From contig JBBQGG010000007.1 of NCBI GenBank assembly GCA_038322815.1, positions 1 through 64,000 on the forward strand: a stretch of DNA of 64,000 nucleotides. The letters are read 5' to 3'. The first letter of the stretch is position 1, and every line of letters starts with the position of its first letter. This document shows positions 1 to 8,407 of the stretch, in pieces. The stretch is from PALSA-1296 sp038322815 (GTDB lineage: Bacteria; Bacteroidota; Ignavibacteria; Palsa-1295). The notes under the pieces were generated by a model. That model worked only from the letters and a program-made list of their open reading frames with translations, was not told the origin of the DNA and searched no databases. The translations under genes and the position numbers were made by a program.

Positions 1-93
1 TCAAACAAGCATACTATCCAGACAAACAACATCAGCAATTCAGATGAGGGGATGTGGAATGCTGCAATGACCATTCTTGAATTTTCACACTAA
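1..93 (+). CDS. C-terminal tail of a gene that begins before the window
   Basis: Frame 1 is open from the first base to a TAA at 91-93 and encodes about 30 residues. It includes the stretch NISNSDEGMWN, closely matched by YISNSDEGKWK in the next gene (residues about 50-60). After that point the two diverge and this copy stops quickly. This suggests a tandem duplicate or a truncated relative of the downstream barrel protein. Function cannot be assigned from the tail alone. Confidence 0.4.
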   Translation, partial: SNKHTIQTNNISNSDEGMWNAAMTILEFSH

Positions 94-145
94 TCAGAAT
101 TACAAACAAAACATTTTTTTAACACGTACTTTCTAAAACAAAACC

Positions 146-955
146 ATGAAAAATCTAATCAAAGTTCTTACTGCCGTTTCTATCTTCGCAGTTATCAACT
201 GCCCAGCGCAGCTTTCATTTGCTCAGAAACATTCAAAGAGAACACATTCTGACAATGTTAATTCATACATGCCTACCAACCATTCAAACTACATCAGCAA
301 TTCAGACGAAGGGAAATGGAAGTTTGGAGCTGATTTCGGATTGACGTACGGAGTTGCAAGTTCAACTATTACCGGAACAACGGATCCATTGATGACGATG
401 CTTAGCTCAATGAGTGGCTTTTCTCCTTCTTTGAACACATACGCAGACTACTCAGCAACTGAGAGCATCGGTATCCAGGCAAAGTTTGGATGGGAACGCA
501 TAAATGGTAGCACATCATCTGATTACACGACTGAGGAAGCCAAAGTGAATTCTGCCGTCAGCACCGGGCAAAGCTATATAGATATAGGCATTTCGCTCAG
601 ATATGATGTAAATAAGAATGTATTCCTAACGGCCGGACCACGAGTCTATCTGCCGGTCGGAAGCCGCACCGTTATTCAGGATGATAAGATTTTAACACCC
701 GGGATCACTTTCGGAGATGGAACACAGAGTCGGCATGAGGAAACACTAATCCAGACTTCTAAATCGACATTCGGGCTTGAGATCGGAGGAGGGTATCGCT
801 TCAATTTTTCTAACTCTGTTGCATTTGTTCCCAGAGCGAGTTTTCAGTTCTTTCCGGCAAGCGGATCTCCGACGGCTATTCAGGCAGGAGGACAAGTTTC
901 ACCCTCAAGTGCAATCCGATTCCAGTTCTCAGCCGGAATCATGGCTGGGCTGTAA
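146..955 (+). CDS. Secreted outer-membrane beta-barrel-like protein
   Basis: 269 residues with a clear Sec signal peptide (Lys near the N-terminus, hydrophobic core, cleavage near LSFAQ). The mature part alternates polar and hydrophobic residues, rich in Gly, Ser, Thr and aromatics. It has strand-like segments such as FGADFGLTYG, YIDIGISLRYDV, FLTAGPRVYLPVG and FRFQFSAG-type C-terminal strands, which fits a small 8-10-strand outer membrane barrel. No enzymatic motif is visible. It is preceded by the tail of a related-looking ORF and followed by a terminator shared with the convergent uxs gene. Family name unknown; porin-like or adhesin-like roles are both possible. Confidence 0.6.
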   Translation: MKNLIKVLTAVSIFAVINCPAQLSFAQKHSKRTHSDNVNSYMPTNHSNYISNSDEGKWKFGADFGLTYGVASSTITGTTDPLMTMLSSMSGFSPSLNTYADYSATESIGIQAKFGWERINGSTSSDYTTEEAKVNSAVSTGQSYIDIGISLRYDVNKNVFLTAGPRVYLPVGSRTVIQDDKILTPGITFGDGTQSRHEETLIQTSKSTFGLEIGGGYRFNFSNSVAFVPRASFQFFPASGSPTAIQAGGQVSPSSAIRFQFSAGIMAGL

Positions 956-975
956 TTACTTGGAAGGGCTGCAAG

Positions 976-1006
976 AAACTCCTTACACTCTGTAAGGAGT
1001 TTTCTT
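976..1006. terminator. Bidirectional rho-independent terminator
   Basis: A perfect 12-bp inverted repeat (aaactccttaca at 976-987, matching tgtaaggagttt at 991-1002) with a 3-base loop. The T-rich tail follows on the plus strand and an A/T run precedes it, so it can work in both directions. It lies between the convergent barrel gene and uxs. Confidence 0.8.
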
Positions 1007-1943
1007 ATTTCAACGCTTCTCTAAAGTATGCGATCGTCTTCTTCAATCCTTCTTTGCGGTCAACCGTCGGGCCCCAGCCAAGAAGGGATTTAGCAAGAGT
1101 GATATCGGGTTGTCGGACCTGCGGATCATCTTGTGGAAGAGGTGTGAAGACGATCTCGCTCTTCGATTCAGGGATCATAGCTTTAATTTCTTTTGCAAGT
1201 TCAAGCATCGTGACTTCATCTGGATTGCCAATATTAACCGGATTAGAATAATCACAAAGAAGTAAACGGTAAATTCCTTCCACAAGATCAGAAACATAGC
1301 AGACACTCCGGGTTTGCGAGCCATCTCCAAAAACGGTTATCTCCTCATTGCGCAACGCCTGAGTGATGAAAGCGGGAATAGCTCTGCCATCATGAATTCG
1401 CATACGTTCGCCGTATGTATTAAATATACGAATAATGCGCGTCTCAAGCCCATGATAGCGGTGATAAGCCATTGTTAGCGCTTCGGCAAATCGTTTTGCT
1501 TCGTCATAGACTCCGCGGATACCGATAGGATTTACGTTACCCCAGTATGTTTCCGGTTGAGGATGAATTGAAGGATCACCATACGTCTCGCTGGTTGATG
1601 CCAAAAAGAATCTGGCGTTTTTGGCTTTAGCCAGACCAAGAGCTTTATGAGTTCCGAGCGAACCAACCTTCAACGTTTGTATTGGAAGCTTCAGATAATC
1701 AATAGGTGATGCAGGCGATGCGAAATGAAGTATGTAATCAAGCGGACCATCGACATGAATAAAATTCGTCACATCGTAATGCACGAAAGAAAAATTCGGC
1801 TTGCCGATAAGATGGCCGATATTATCGGCACTTCCGGTTACAAGATTATCCATGCAGATAACATCGTGACCTTCTTTGACAAACCTATCACAAAGATGAC
1901 TACCTAAGAATCCGGCACCTCCAGTTATTAACGTCCTCGGCAT
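1005..1943 (-). CDS. uxs: UDP-glucuronate decarboxylase (UDP-xylose synthase)
   Basis: 312-residue short-chain dehydrogenase of the extended NAD-dependent sugar epimerase family. The N-terminal Rossmann motif GGAGFLG is at residues 8-14, the catalytic Tyr146-x3-Lys150 lies in GVYDEAK, and the IFNTYGERMR signature is typical of UDP-glucuronate decarboxylases. The serine motif reads STSETYG rather than the commoner STSEVYG. The enzyme converts UDP-glucuronate to UDP-xylose and CO2. It lies 74 bp downstream of ugd on the same strand, which supplies UDP-glucuronate, so the two form a nucleotide-sugar unit probably feeding polysaccharide or LPS decoration. Confidence 0.85.
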   Translation of the reverse strand: MPRTLITGGAGFLGSHLCDRFVKEGHDVICMDNLVTGSADNIGHLIGKPNFSFVHYDVTNFIHVDGPLDYILHFASPASPIDYLKLPIQTLKVGSLGTHKALGLAKAKNARFFLASTSETYGDPSIHPQPETYWGNVNPIGIRGVYDEAKRFAEALTMAYHRYHGLETRIIRIFNTYGERMRIHDGRAIPAFITQALRNEEITVFGDGSQTRSVCYVSDLVEGIYRLLLCDYSNPVNIGNPDEVTMLELAKEIKAMIPESKSEIVFTPLPQDDPQVRQPDITLAKSLLGWGPTVDRKEGLKKTIAYFREALK

Positions 1944-1950
1944 TGTTTTT

Positions 1951-1980
1951 AATTACGAATTAGAAATTATGAATTATGAA
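1951..1980. repeat. Heptamer tandem repeat (aattatg type, 4 units)
   Basis: Four consecutive 7-base units beginning aatta (1951-1957, 1958-1964, 1965-1971, 1972-1978), in the gap between uxs and ugd. One of a set of period-7 repeats with unrelated unit sequences in this window. Confidence 0.8.
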
Positions 1981-2017
1981 TCGAAGAGCTTTTTCTTTAA
2001 TGTTCGAGTAATTATTT

Positions 2018-3322
2018 CTATCTTCTTCCAATTCCATAATACTCCAGCCCATGCTCACGAATTTTTTCAGGATCATAAATATTTCGTCCGTCGAAAACTA
2101 CTTTGTCTTTTAATTTTGCAAGAAGATGAAAATCCGGATTGCGGAATTCATTCCATTCAGTTACGACAATAAGCGCATCAGCACCTTCAAGCGCTGTCAT
2201 GTTTTTACGGTGATATTTCAATTGATCTGATTCAGGTAATATTTTCATCGTTGCCGGAATAGCAACAGGATCGCTTGCCTGGATCTTTGCTCCGAATGAA
2301 ATAAGTGAATTGATTATTTCGATGGAGGGCGCATCACGAATATCATCGGTTTTTGGTTTGAATGAAAGTCCCCAAAGCGCAAATGTTTTTCCGGAAATAT
2401 TGCCGTTGTAATGCGCAAGAATTTTTTCAACTAAAACTTTCTTTTGCTTGTAATTTACTTCCTGAACAGCTTTTAGCGTTTTGAATTCGTAATTATTTTC
2501 AGCAGCAGTTTTTATTATCGCGCTGACATCTTTCGGAAAGCAGCTACCGCCAAAACCGACTCCGGGAAAAAGAAATTGCTGACCGATCCGCCCATCAGAA
2601 CCAATGCCCTTACGTACACTATCAACATCAGCGCCCACGGCATCACAAATATTTGCAATTTCATTCATGAAAGAAATACGGAGTGCAAGCATGGCATTGG
2701 CAGCATACTTCGTTATCTCCGCACTTTTTTCATCCATAATGTAGATCGGATTTCCGGTGCGAACAAATGGCTCGTATAACTCCTGCATTACTTCGATTGC
2801 TTCCGGACTCGATGAGCCAATGACAATTCTATCAGGTTTTAAAAAATCCTGTACTGCAGCCCCTTCTTTCAAAAATTCCGGATTTGAAACAACTTCAACT
2901 TTTATTTTTGTCTCCTGCTCAAATATTGCTTTTACTTTTCCTGCCGTACCGACCGGAACCGTTGATTTATTCACGATCACTTTCGGCTCAGTGATAATTT
3001 GCGCAATTTGTGTTGCTACGGACATCACACGCGAAAGATCGGCAGCTCCATCTGCTCCCTGCGGTGTCGGAAGCGCAAGAAAAATTACTTGAGCACTAGC
3101 GATCGCCTCTTTCAGGTCCGTCGTGAATAATAATCGGCCTTCCGCAACATTAAATTTTACAATTTCTTCCAGTCCCGGTTCGTAAATCGGAATAATACCA
3201 TTTTTTAATGCGTTTACTTTTTCCTGCATAATATCCATGCAGACCACGTTATTGCCCGTCTCAGCAAAACCTGCACCTGTGACTAATCCGACATATCCTG
3301 TACCGACGATTGCGACGTTCAT
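2018..3322 (-). CDS. ugd: UDP-glucose 6-dehydrogenase
   Basis: 434 residues, the usual length for the UDP-glucose/GDP-mannose dehydrogenase family. The N-terminal GTGYVGLVTG motif binds NAD. The catalytic cysteine is Cys261 in FGGSCFPKD, and the C-terminal UDP-binding domain is complete. The reaction is a two-step oxidation of UDP-glucose to UDP-glucuronate with 2 NAD+. It is followed on the same strand by uxs, making a UDP-glucose to UDP-xylose route. The 530-bp region upstream contains no gene but does contain DnaA-box-like sites. Confidence 0.93.
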   Translation of the reverse strand: MNVAIVGTGYVGLVTGAGFAETGNNVVCMDIMQEKVNALKNGIIPIYEPGLEEIVKFNVAEGRLLFTTDLKEAIASAQVIFLALPTPQGADGAADLSRVMSVATQIAQIITEPKVIVNKSTVPVGTAGKVKAIFEQETKIKVEVVSNPEFLKEGAAVQDFLKPDRIVIGSSSPEAIEVMQELYEPFVRTGNPIYIMDEKSAEITKYAANAMLALRISFMNEIANICDAVGADVDSVRKGIGSDGRIGQQFLFPGVGFGGSCFPKDVSAIIKTAAENNYEFKTLKAVQEVNYKQKKVLVEKILAHYNGNISGKTFALWGLSFKPKTDDIRDAPSIEIINSLISFGAKIQASDPVAIPATMKILPESDQLKYHRKNMTALEGADALIVVTEWNEFRNPDFHLLAKLKDKVVFDGRNIYDPEKIREHGLEYYGIGRR

Positions 3323-3357
3323 TTTTTAAAAAATATATCTTACCGGTAGAATTTTAT

Positions 3358-3400
3358 AGTGTCATTGCGAGTATGGCTTTAGCCGAACGAAGCAATGACA
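3358..3400. repeat. Truncated copy of the palindromic repeat family 1
   Basis: Begins with the family terminus agtgtcattgcgag and continues through gctttagcc...gaagcaatgaca, but lacks the central part and most of the second arm found in the full 103-122 bp copies elsewhere in the window. It sits just upstream of ugd in non-coding DNA. Confidence 0.7.
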
Positions 3401-3540
3401 TTCACAAAATTTTATAAAATCAGAAAACTTCCGAATACTGAGCGATGTATAACTTTCATAATCTCTACTTTGTTCGGTTCTCTGAGATAATTTCTGAGCT
3501 TCAAATCTTTTCCCCAAACCTCTTAATTCTTTAAACTACT

Positions 3541-3770
3541 GTTTTAAATACTTTTAAATACAGGTTATTTTAAAGGCTGTGGATATGTAGATAAGAATTT
3601 AAATTTCGTGATTATCTACGATCCTGTACTAAGAACGACATATAACAAGTTATCCAGTATAGTGTTCGTATGTGGAAGGGTAAGAATTCATCCACATGAA
3701 AAGTTATAATCTACACTCTATCCGCATAGTAAAATAGTTATTGACAAAGTTATGGGCATCATCCACAATT
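3541..3770. other. DnaA-box-like cluster with AT-rich repeats: candidate replication origin
   Basis: This lies in the 530-bp gene-free stretch 3323-3852. Matches to the consensus TTATCCACA with one mismatch are at 3578-3586 (minus), 3586-3594 (minus), 3688-3696 (plus) and 3759-3767 (plus). Two-mismatch versions are at 3612-3620, 3650-3658, 3707-3715 and 3718-3726. On the left side is an AT-rich block with three ttttaaa repeats (3542, 3552, 3568), like an unwinding element. Genes to the immediate left run leftward and the next small gene runs rightward. dnaA itself is not in the window, so this is a candidate only. Confidence 0.4.
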
Positions 3771-3852
3771 ATCGAAGGATAAATAATTTTTACCACGATG
3801 TTACCAAGAAGTTTGTAATTTTGTGTGAAGAAGCTCATAACATTATTGATTT

Positions 3853-4050
3853 ATGAAATTACTGACACTGCATAAAATCCTAATCGCATTTGCGCTTGCC
3901 TTTTTCCTTTTCTTCGGATTAAGAGAGATTTTGCGCGAATCGGGCAATGCCATTATAGGCGCGATTGTCCTCGGCATTGCAGTAGGGGTGAGTATTTATT
4001 TTGTATGGGTGCTGCGGGGAGGATATGAGAAGAAAAATAATTTAAACTGA
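3853..4050 (+). CDS. Small membrane protein
   Basis: 65 residues with two predicted membrane helices (about 9-25 and 34-54) separated by a short charged loop (REILRESGN), and a Lys/Asn-rich tail. It starts with ATG right after the DnaA-box-like region. The last 9 bases overlap the end of the convergent gene at 4042-4446. No family is recognised. It is plausible as a real gene because of its hydrophobic pattern and because nothing else occupies the strand. Confidence 0.55.
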   Translation: MKLLTLHKILIAFALAFFLFFGLREILRESGNAIIGAIVLGIAVGVSIYFVWVLRGGYEKKNNLN

Positions 4051-4446
4051 GGTATTATTTTGCTTAACGGCGCTCGGCAGTTCTGGAATATCATAATTCG
4101 TGTCAGATTTTTTTCCGAGGTTTATCATTATTGGATAGATTAAGAATGATAAAACCAATTGCTCTAATATCCTACAATATATAAAGTCAACAGTTAATAG
4201 ATTCGAAATCCATTTATCTGATGCAAACAAATAATTTACGGTGCTTGTAGTACACATCACAAACATACAAATCAATCCGGCTCGGAATACAGTTGTTGAT
4301 CGCGCTCGATCATTGAAAGTCGTATCCTTAGTGAAACGCTGAAATTTAAAATGTTTTGGATAAAATATCAGAGGAAAGTAAATAGCAAAAAGGCCAGTTA
4401 CAATCGTAAAAATTATTAATAATAGTACTCGCATGGTTATGGTCAA
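4042..4446 (-). CDS. Hypothetical integral membrane protein
   Basis: 134 residues. Strong hydrophobic segments at about residues 6-28, 52-72 and 90-108 predict three to four membrane helices, and the soluble tail is rich in polar residues. It ends in a 9-bp convergent overlap with the small membrane gene at 3853. No enzymatic or transporter motif is recognisable. Low-GC codon use (many ATA, AAT) is slightly more AT-rich than the rpoN side. Confidence 0.5.
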   Translation of the reverse strand: MTITMRVLLLIIFTIVTGLFAIYFPLIFYPKHFKFQRFTKDTTFNDRARSTTVFRAGLICMFVMCTTSTVNYLFASDKWISNLLTVDFIYCRILEQLVLSFLIYPIMINLGKKSDTNYDIPELPSAVKQNNTSV

Positions 4447-4530
4447 TCAAATTAATACTATATCGAATCTCTTTTTGCTATTTATTGTTCCTCTTCCTGA
4501 AGTAAGATTATTAAATTAAAGGAAAAGACT

Positions 4531-4938
4531 ATGTATGATCCAGTGATGGTTCAGCCGATGAGAGATGAAGTTACCCGTATGGGTATGACGGAAATGCGGA
4601 CGGCTGAAGAAGTTGATAAAGAGTTGAATGCGCCGGGAACGGCGTTCGTATTCATTAATTCAGTTTGCGGCTGCGCTGCTGGCGGTGCAAGGCCGGCGTT
4701 AAAGTTGGCGCTCGCTAATGCAAAGAAGCCTGAACGTATTACAACGGCATTCGCCGGAAATGATGTGGCAGCCGTTGCAAGGGCACGCTCATTCTTCACC
4801 GGTTTTCCGCCATCTTCGCCGCAATTTGCCATTATTAAAGATGGTAAACTTATCTGGATGATGGAGCGCTGGCAGATCGAAGGCAGAGCGCCGGAGGCGA
4901 TCGCTGCGGAATTGGTGAAGGTTTTTGATGCGATGTAA
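4531..4938 (+). CDS. BrxA/BrxB family bacilliredoxin
   Basis: 135 residues, matching the thioredoxin-fold bacilliredoxin family (YphP/YqiW, formerly DUF1094) in length and motifs. These are the N-terminal MYDPVMVQPMRDE block, the CGC redox motif at Cys46-Gly-Cys48, and the conserved AGNDVAAVARAR and FTGFPPSSPQ segments. In Firmicutes such proteins remove bacillithiol from protein cysteines; here a general thiol-disulfide role is inferred. It is transcribed toward rpoN but separated from it by a palindromic repeat and a terminator. Confidence 0.85.
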   Translation: MYDPVMVQPMRDEVTRMGMTEMRTAEEVDKELNAPGTAFVFINSVCGCAAGGARPALKLALANAKKPERITTAFAGNDVAAVARARSFFTGFPPSSPQFAIIKDGKLIWMMERWQIEGRAPEAIAAELVKVFDAM

Positions 4939-4942
4939 ATAG

Positions 4943-5064
4943 AGTGTCATTGCGAGAAGTGCTTTAGCCTGACGAAGCAATCCCCTGATAGTTTGTAGAA
5001 AGCAACAGTCTATAATTATTCAGGGGATTGCTTCGGTCGCCTTCGGCGCCTCTCGCAATGACAT
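4943..5064. repeat. Palindromic dispersed repeat, family 1 (122 bp)
   Basis: Starts with agtgtcattgcgaga and ends with ctcgcaatgacat, its near-perfect reverse complement. The inner arms are gaagcaatcccctga and tcaggggattgcttcg. The whole unit can fold into a long hairpin. It lies 4 bp after the bacilliredoxin stop codon. Confidence 0.85.
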
Positions 5065-5083
5065 AATAGGTCACAGAAAATCC

Positions 5084-5109
5084 CCGCGATTAAATCGCGG
5101 AATTTTTTT
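5084..5109 (+). terminator. Rho-independent terminator
   Basis: A 7-bp GC-rich stem (ccgcgat, loop taa, atcgcgg at 5084-5100) followed immediately by aattttttt. It probably ends the transcript of the bacilliredoxin gene, 58 bp before rpoN. Confidence 0.8.
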
Positions 5110-5166
5110 CTTTTGTTTTGAATCTGTTATTGGTATGATTTTTGTATAGTTAACAAAGAACACAGA

Positions 5167-6681
5167 ATGCTTCAGTTACGGCAAAAAATGGGAATGCATC
5201 AGAAGATGACACCGCAGCAGGTGCAATATCTGAAGCTATTACAAACTCCCGCTGCCGAACTCGAAGCAAAGATCAAAGAAGAACTCGATGATAATCCTCT
5301 CTTAGAAGAAGTCTCCGAAGAAGAACAGCAGCAGCAATCGGACCAAAATGAAGTAACTGAGCAGATCGCCGGATCATCCGAACAAGCGGCAACCGAATCA
5401 GGAACGGTGCCTATAGAGCAGGCTGAGCGCAACAATGACTATACCCTCGAAGATTTCATGAACGATGAAACTGAGGGTTTCAAAGCTCCACGCATTTCGC
5501 GTTCCGATGACGACGATGAAAATTCCGAACGTTTCCAACAGGCATCCGAAGAAAGTTTTACCGAATCTCTTTCTTCACAACTTTCACTTTTAGGGTTATC
5601 GCCGCGCCTGCGCGTGCTTGCCGAAGAGATCATTGGTTCTCTCGATGAGGACGGATATCTGCGTGAGCCTCTTGATCAGATCGTCCGCGATACCAGCATT
5701 TATTTTGGTGAAGAATATACGGAGATCGAAACTGAACGCCTGCTCAAGCGGATTCAGAGGCTCGATCCTATAGGCGTTGCGGCGCGGAATCTGCAGGAAT
5801 GTCTGATGGTCCAGCTCGAAGCGACCCACGAGCATTCACCGGCGCGCGAATTTGCGATGGAGATCATTCGCGATCAATACGAAAATTTCGTGAAGAAAAA
5901 TTATCAGGTTCTGGCAAAGAAATTCCGCATGGAAGTTCATGACTTAAAGCCTGCCATTGATCTAATTCAGCACCTCAATCCCAAGCCCGGCGCTCCTTCG
6001 CGCCCTGCATCAGAAAGTGCGCGCTACATAACACCTGATTTTTATATTGAGAAAACTCCGAGCGGAAAAGATTTTGTTATTACGCTTAACGAGCGTGGCA
6101 TTCCTACTCTTCGCGTCAATGCTTCCTATAAAGAGCTTGCAAAAAAGAAAGGCAGCAATGGCGCAAAGCCTTTACCGGACGATGCACGGGAATTTATTAA
6201 TAAGAAATTTGAAGCAGCAAAATTTTTCTTACAGGCGATCTACCAGCGCCGCGAAACACTGATGCGGGTTATGACGGCACTTGTCCACCGGCAGCACGAA
6301 TTTTTCGTGAGCGGTGAGAAGTATCTGAAGCCGATGATCTATAAGATCATCGCCGAAGAGATCGGAATGGATATCTCGACGATCTGCCGTGTTGTCAACA
6401 GAAAATATTGCCAATGCGATTACGGAGTCTTCGAATTAAAATATTTTTTCAGTGAAGCAATTCCGCTCGAAGGCGGTGAAGGCGAAGCAGTTGCGAATAA
6501 AGTTGTGAAATCGCGTATTAAGGAGTTGATCGAATCAGAAAACCCCGCCAAGCCGCTGAATGACGATAAGCTTGTCGAGCTTCTTCGTGCCGATAGTTAT
6601 GATCTTGCCCGCCGCACCGTTGCGAAGTACCGAGAGCAGATGCATATCCCTGTTGCAAGAATGCGAAAGAAGATAGTGTAG
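5167..6681 (+). CDS. rpoN: RNA polymerase sigma-54 factor
   Basis: 504 residues. Region I at the N-terminus (residues 1-50) has the Gln/Leu-rich pattern LRQKMGMHQKMTPQQVQYLK that contacts activators. It is followed by a long acidic, Gln/Asp/Glu-rich region II (about 55-125), the core-binding domain, and the HTH region. The C-terminal RpoN box ARRTVAKYRE is at about 480-489. The protein directs transcription from -24/-12 promoters and needs AAA+ activators, none of which is encoded in this window. It converges with the T9SS gene at 6689, leaving 7 bp between stop codons. Confidence 0.96.
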   Translation: MLQLRQKMGMHQKMTPQQVQYLKLLQTPAAELEAKIKEELDDNPLLEEVSEEEQQQQSDQNEVTEQIAGSSEQAATESGTVPIEQAERNNDYTLEDFMNDETEGFKAPRISRSDDDDENSERFQQASEESFTESLSSQLSLLGLSPRLRVLAEEIIGSLDEDGYLREPLDQIVRDTSIYFGEEYTEIETERLLKRIQRLDPIGVAARNLQECLMVQLEATHEHSPAREFAMEIIRDQYENFVKKNYQVLAKKFRMEVHDLKPAIDLIQHLNPKPGAPSRPASESARYITPDFYIEKTPSGKDFVITLNERGIPTLRVNASYKELAKKKGSNGAKPLPDDAREFINKKFEAAKFFLQAIYQRRETLMRVMTALVHRQHEFFVSGEKYLKPMIYKIIAEEIGMDISTICRVVNRKYCQCDYGVFELKYFFSEAIPLEGGEGEAVANKVVKSRIKELIESENPAKPLNDDKLVELLRADSYDLARRTVAKYREQMHIPVARMRKKIV

Positions 6682-6688
6682 GGGAAAA

Positions 6689-8371
6689 TTATCTGACTAT
6701 CGTAAAAGGCTTTGTTATTGTATTGGTCGGAGTATGTAATCTCATAAAATAATTTCCTGACGGAAGATTTCCGACATTGTATTTTAAGTCGCCGGTTGAA
6801 TTACTAAGGGAGACTGAGGCAATGGTATTGCCCATAAGCCCGACTATGTCTGCTTTGAGTACTTTATCCGAGCCGGAGGAATAGGCAATATTCAACACAT
6901 TGGTACACGGATTTGGATAAAGATCAAGAGCAGCTACATTTACAATATCATTACTATGCACTGCAGCCTGGCCGTCTTCAAGTTTTGCCATATACATTGA
7001 GCCACCAAAATCTGGAAATAGAGGGGCACCAGTCTCACCGAGTACAACAATCTTATTATCATGCGAAATGAAGACATTTAGAATTTCATCCTTCAAACTA
7101 TCTACGCCCCAGGTATATTGCCAAACTGGTTTTCCTTGAGGATCGATTTTTGCTAAATACATATCCCAATTCAAACGATTATTGTTTATAACGGTAGAGT
7201 GATAATCGCCGGCTGCACCGCCGAGAATAAAATTACCATCGTTATATGATGTGACACAAATAGGGTGGATATAAGTATGAGAGTCCATTCCGAATGTCTT
7301 TTCCCATAATATATCACCGCTACTGCTTATCAATGCCGTAAAAACATTTTCTTTGGCTACACCATCGAAAGCTTCACCTGTAAGAAGAATATTTCCATCA
7401 TTTGTTTCGATAAGTGAATTCACGAATAAAGACGAGCCTGATTGTATACTCTTACTCCAAAGTATGTTACCGGCGCTGTCGGTCTTAAAGAGCAGACAAT
7501 CGGAAATACGTTTACTAGAATCTATGGCATGTGTCCGTTTTACGCCAAAAACTAAATTTGCATCATGCGTTTCAATAAGTGATATTGCAGATGCATCAAT
7601 ATTAGCCTCTATCGAATAAGGGAGAGTCCATTGAATTATACCTGAATTATCTATTTTTGAAACGAATAAACTGTCGTATTTACGCGTCCAAATAGAATTC
7701 ATTGCCGTGCTGAAATACCCGCCATCATGCGACTTAATAAGACTAGAATATCCATTCGGAAAGTAGGAATTGATACTATCCGTGAAATTGGATGCCTGTA
7801 TATTTATTTCGTTATCAGTGATAACTTGGCAAAAAAAGCCTGAAGGGATGGCAAAAAAGTTCCTTTTCTTCCCCACAAAATAAAAACCGTTATTGTTTGG
7901 CTTCTTTTCTGCTAATGCTATATCGATAGCAGTATCCGTGCTTCCGTAATGTGTACGTTTTATTTCATTACCAGAAACATCTATTTTTAAAAAATATTTG
8001 ACATAACCCACATCCCCACAAACTGCGAATTTGCCATCATCGGATTCATTAATAGCTTGAGGCACAATCATAGGATTGGAGAAATCACCCGATGTATATG
8101 AATTTTGCCAAATCAGAGACGACGGAGAATTTGGTGGAAGTAATGAAAGGTTGGGCACAGTAAGGGACCTGTCACTTATCTGTATAAGTGAAATAAAATT
8201 TTTATTTTCACGGCTGTACCAAGTTTCGCCATAATCCGTCGAAAGGTAAATGCTTCCGTCCGTCTTTTTGTGACAAATATTTTTGCATAATGATGGATGA
8301 GTTTGAGCCATCAAAGTGCCGCCTAATAAAATTACAATTACCGGGATAATACTTATGTGAGAATATTTCAT
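6689..8371 (-). CDS. T9SS-secreted repeat protein
   Basis: 560 residues with an N-terminal signal peptide (IIPVIVILLGGTLMAQ). The body is made of repeated beta-propeller-like segments, each with a pattern like xDGNxLLTGExxD or HDNKIVVLGET followed by AxIDPxGxxxWxxTxG. The C-terminal 75 residues (ALDLYPNPCTNVLNI... to KPFTIVR) are a type A T9SS sorting domain. It is therefore likely exported to the cell surface or medium. The ligand or function is unknown. A second secreted-protein gene follows upstream on the same strand (8408). Confidence 0.75.
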   Translation of the reverse strand: MKYSHISIIPVIVILLGGTLMAQTHPSLCKNICHKKTDGSIYLSTDYGETWYSRENKNFISLIQISDRSLTVPNLSLLPPNSPSSLIWQNSYTSGDFSNPMIVPQAINESDDGKFAVCGDVGYVKYFLKIDVSGNEIKRTHYGSTDTAIDIALAEKKPNNNGFYFVGKKRNFFAIPSGFFCQVITDNEINIQASNFTDSINSYFPNGYSSLIKSHDGGYFSTAMNSIWTRKYDSLFVSKIDNSGIIQWTLPYSIEANIDASAISLIETHDANLVFGVKRTHAIDSSKRISDCLLFKTDSAGNILWSKSIQSGSSLFVNSLIETNDGNILLTGEAFDGVAKENVFTALISSSGDILWEKTFGMDSHTYIHPICVTSYNDGNFILGGAAGDYHSTVINNNRLNWDMYLAKIDPQGKPVWQYTWGVDSLKDEILNVFISHDNKIVVLGETGAPLFPDFGGSMYMAKLEDGQAAVHSNDIVNVAALDLYPNPCTNVLNIAYSSGSDKVLKADIVGLMGNTIASVSLSNSTGDLKYNVGNLPSGNYFMRLHTPTNTITKPFTIVR

Positions 8372-8407
8372 GCCTCGTCTCCATATAAAATTTTAAACAT
8401 AGTATTG

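Noticed and set aside
777..995. 72-residue ORF overlapping the barrel gene
   Set aside because: It is a shifted frame of the C-terminal barrel-coding sequence with no independent features.
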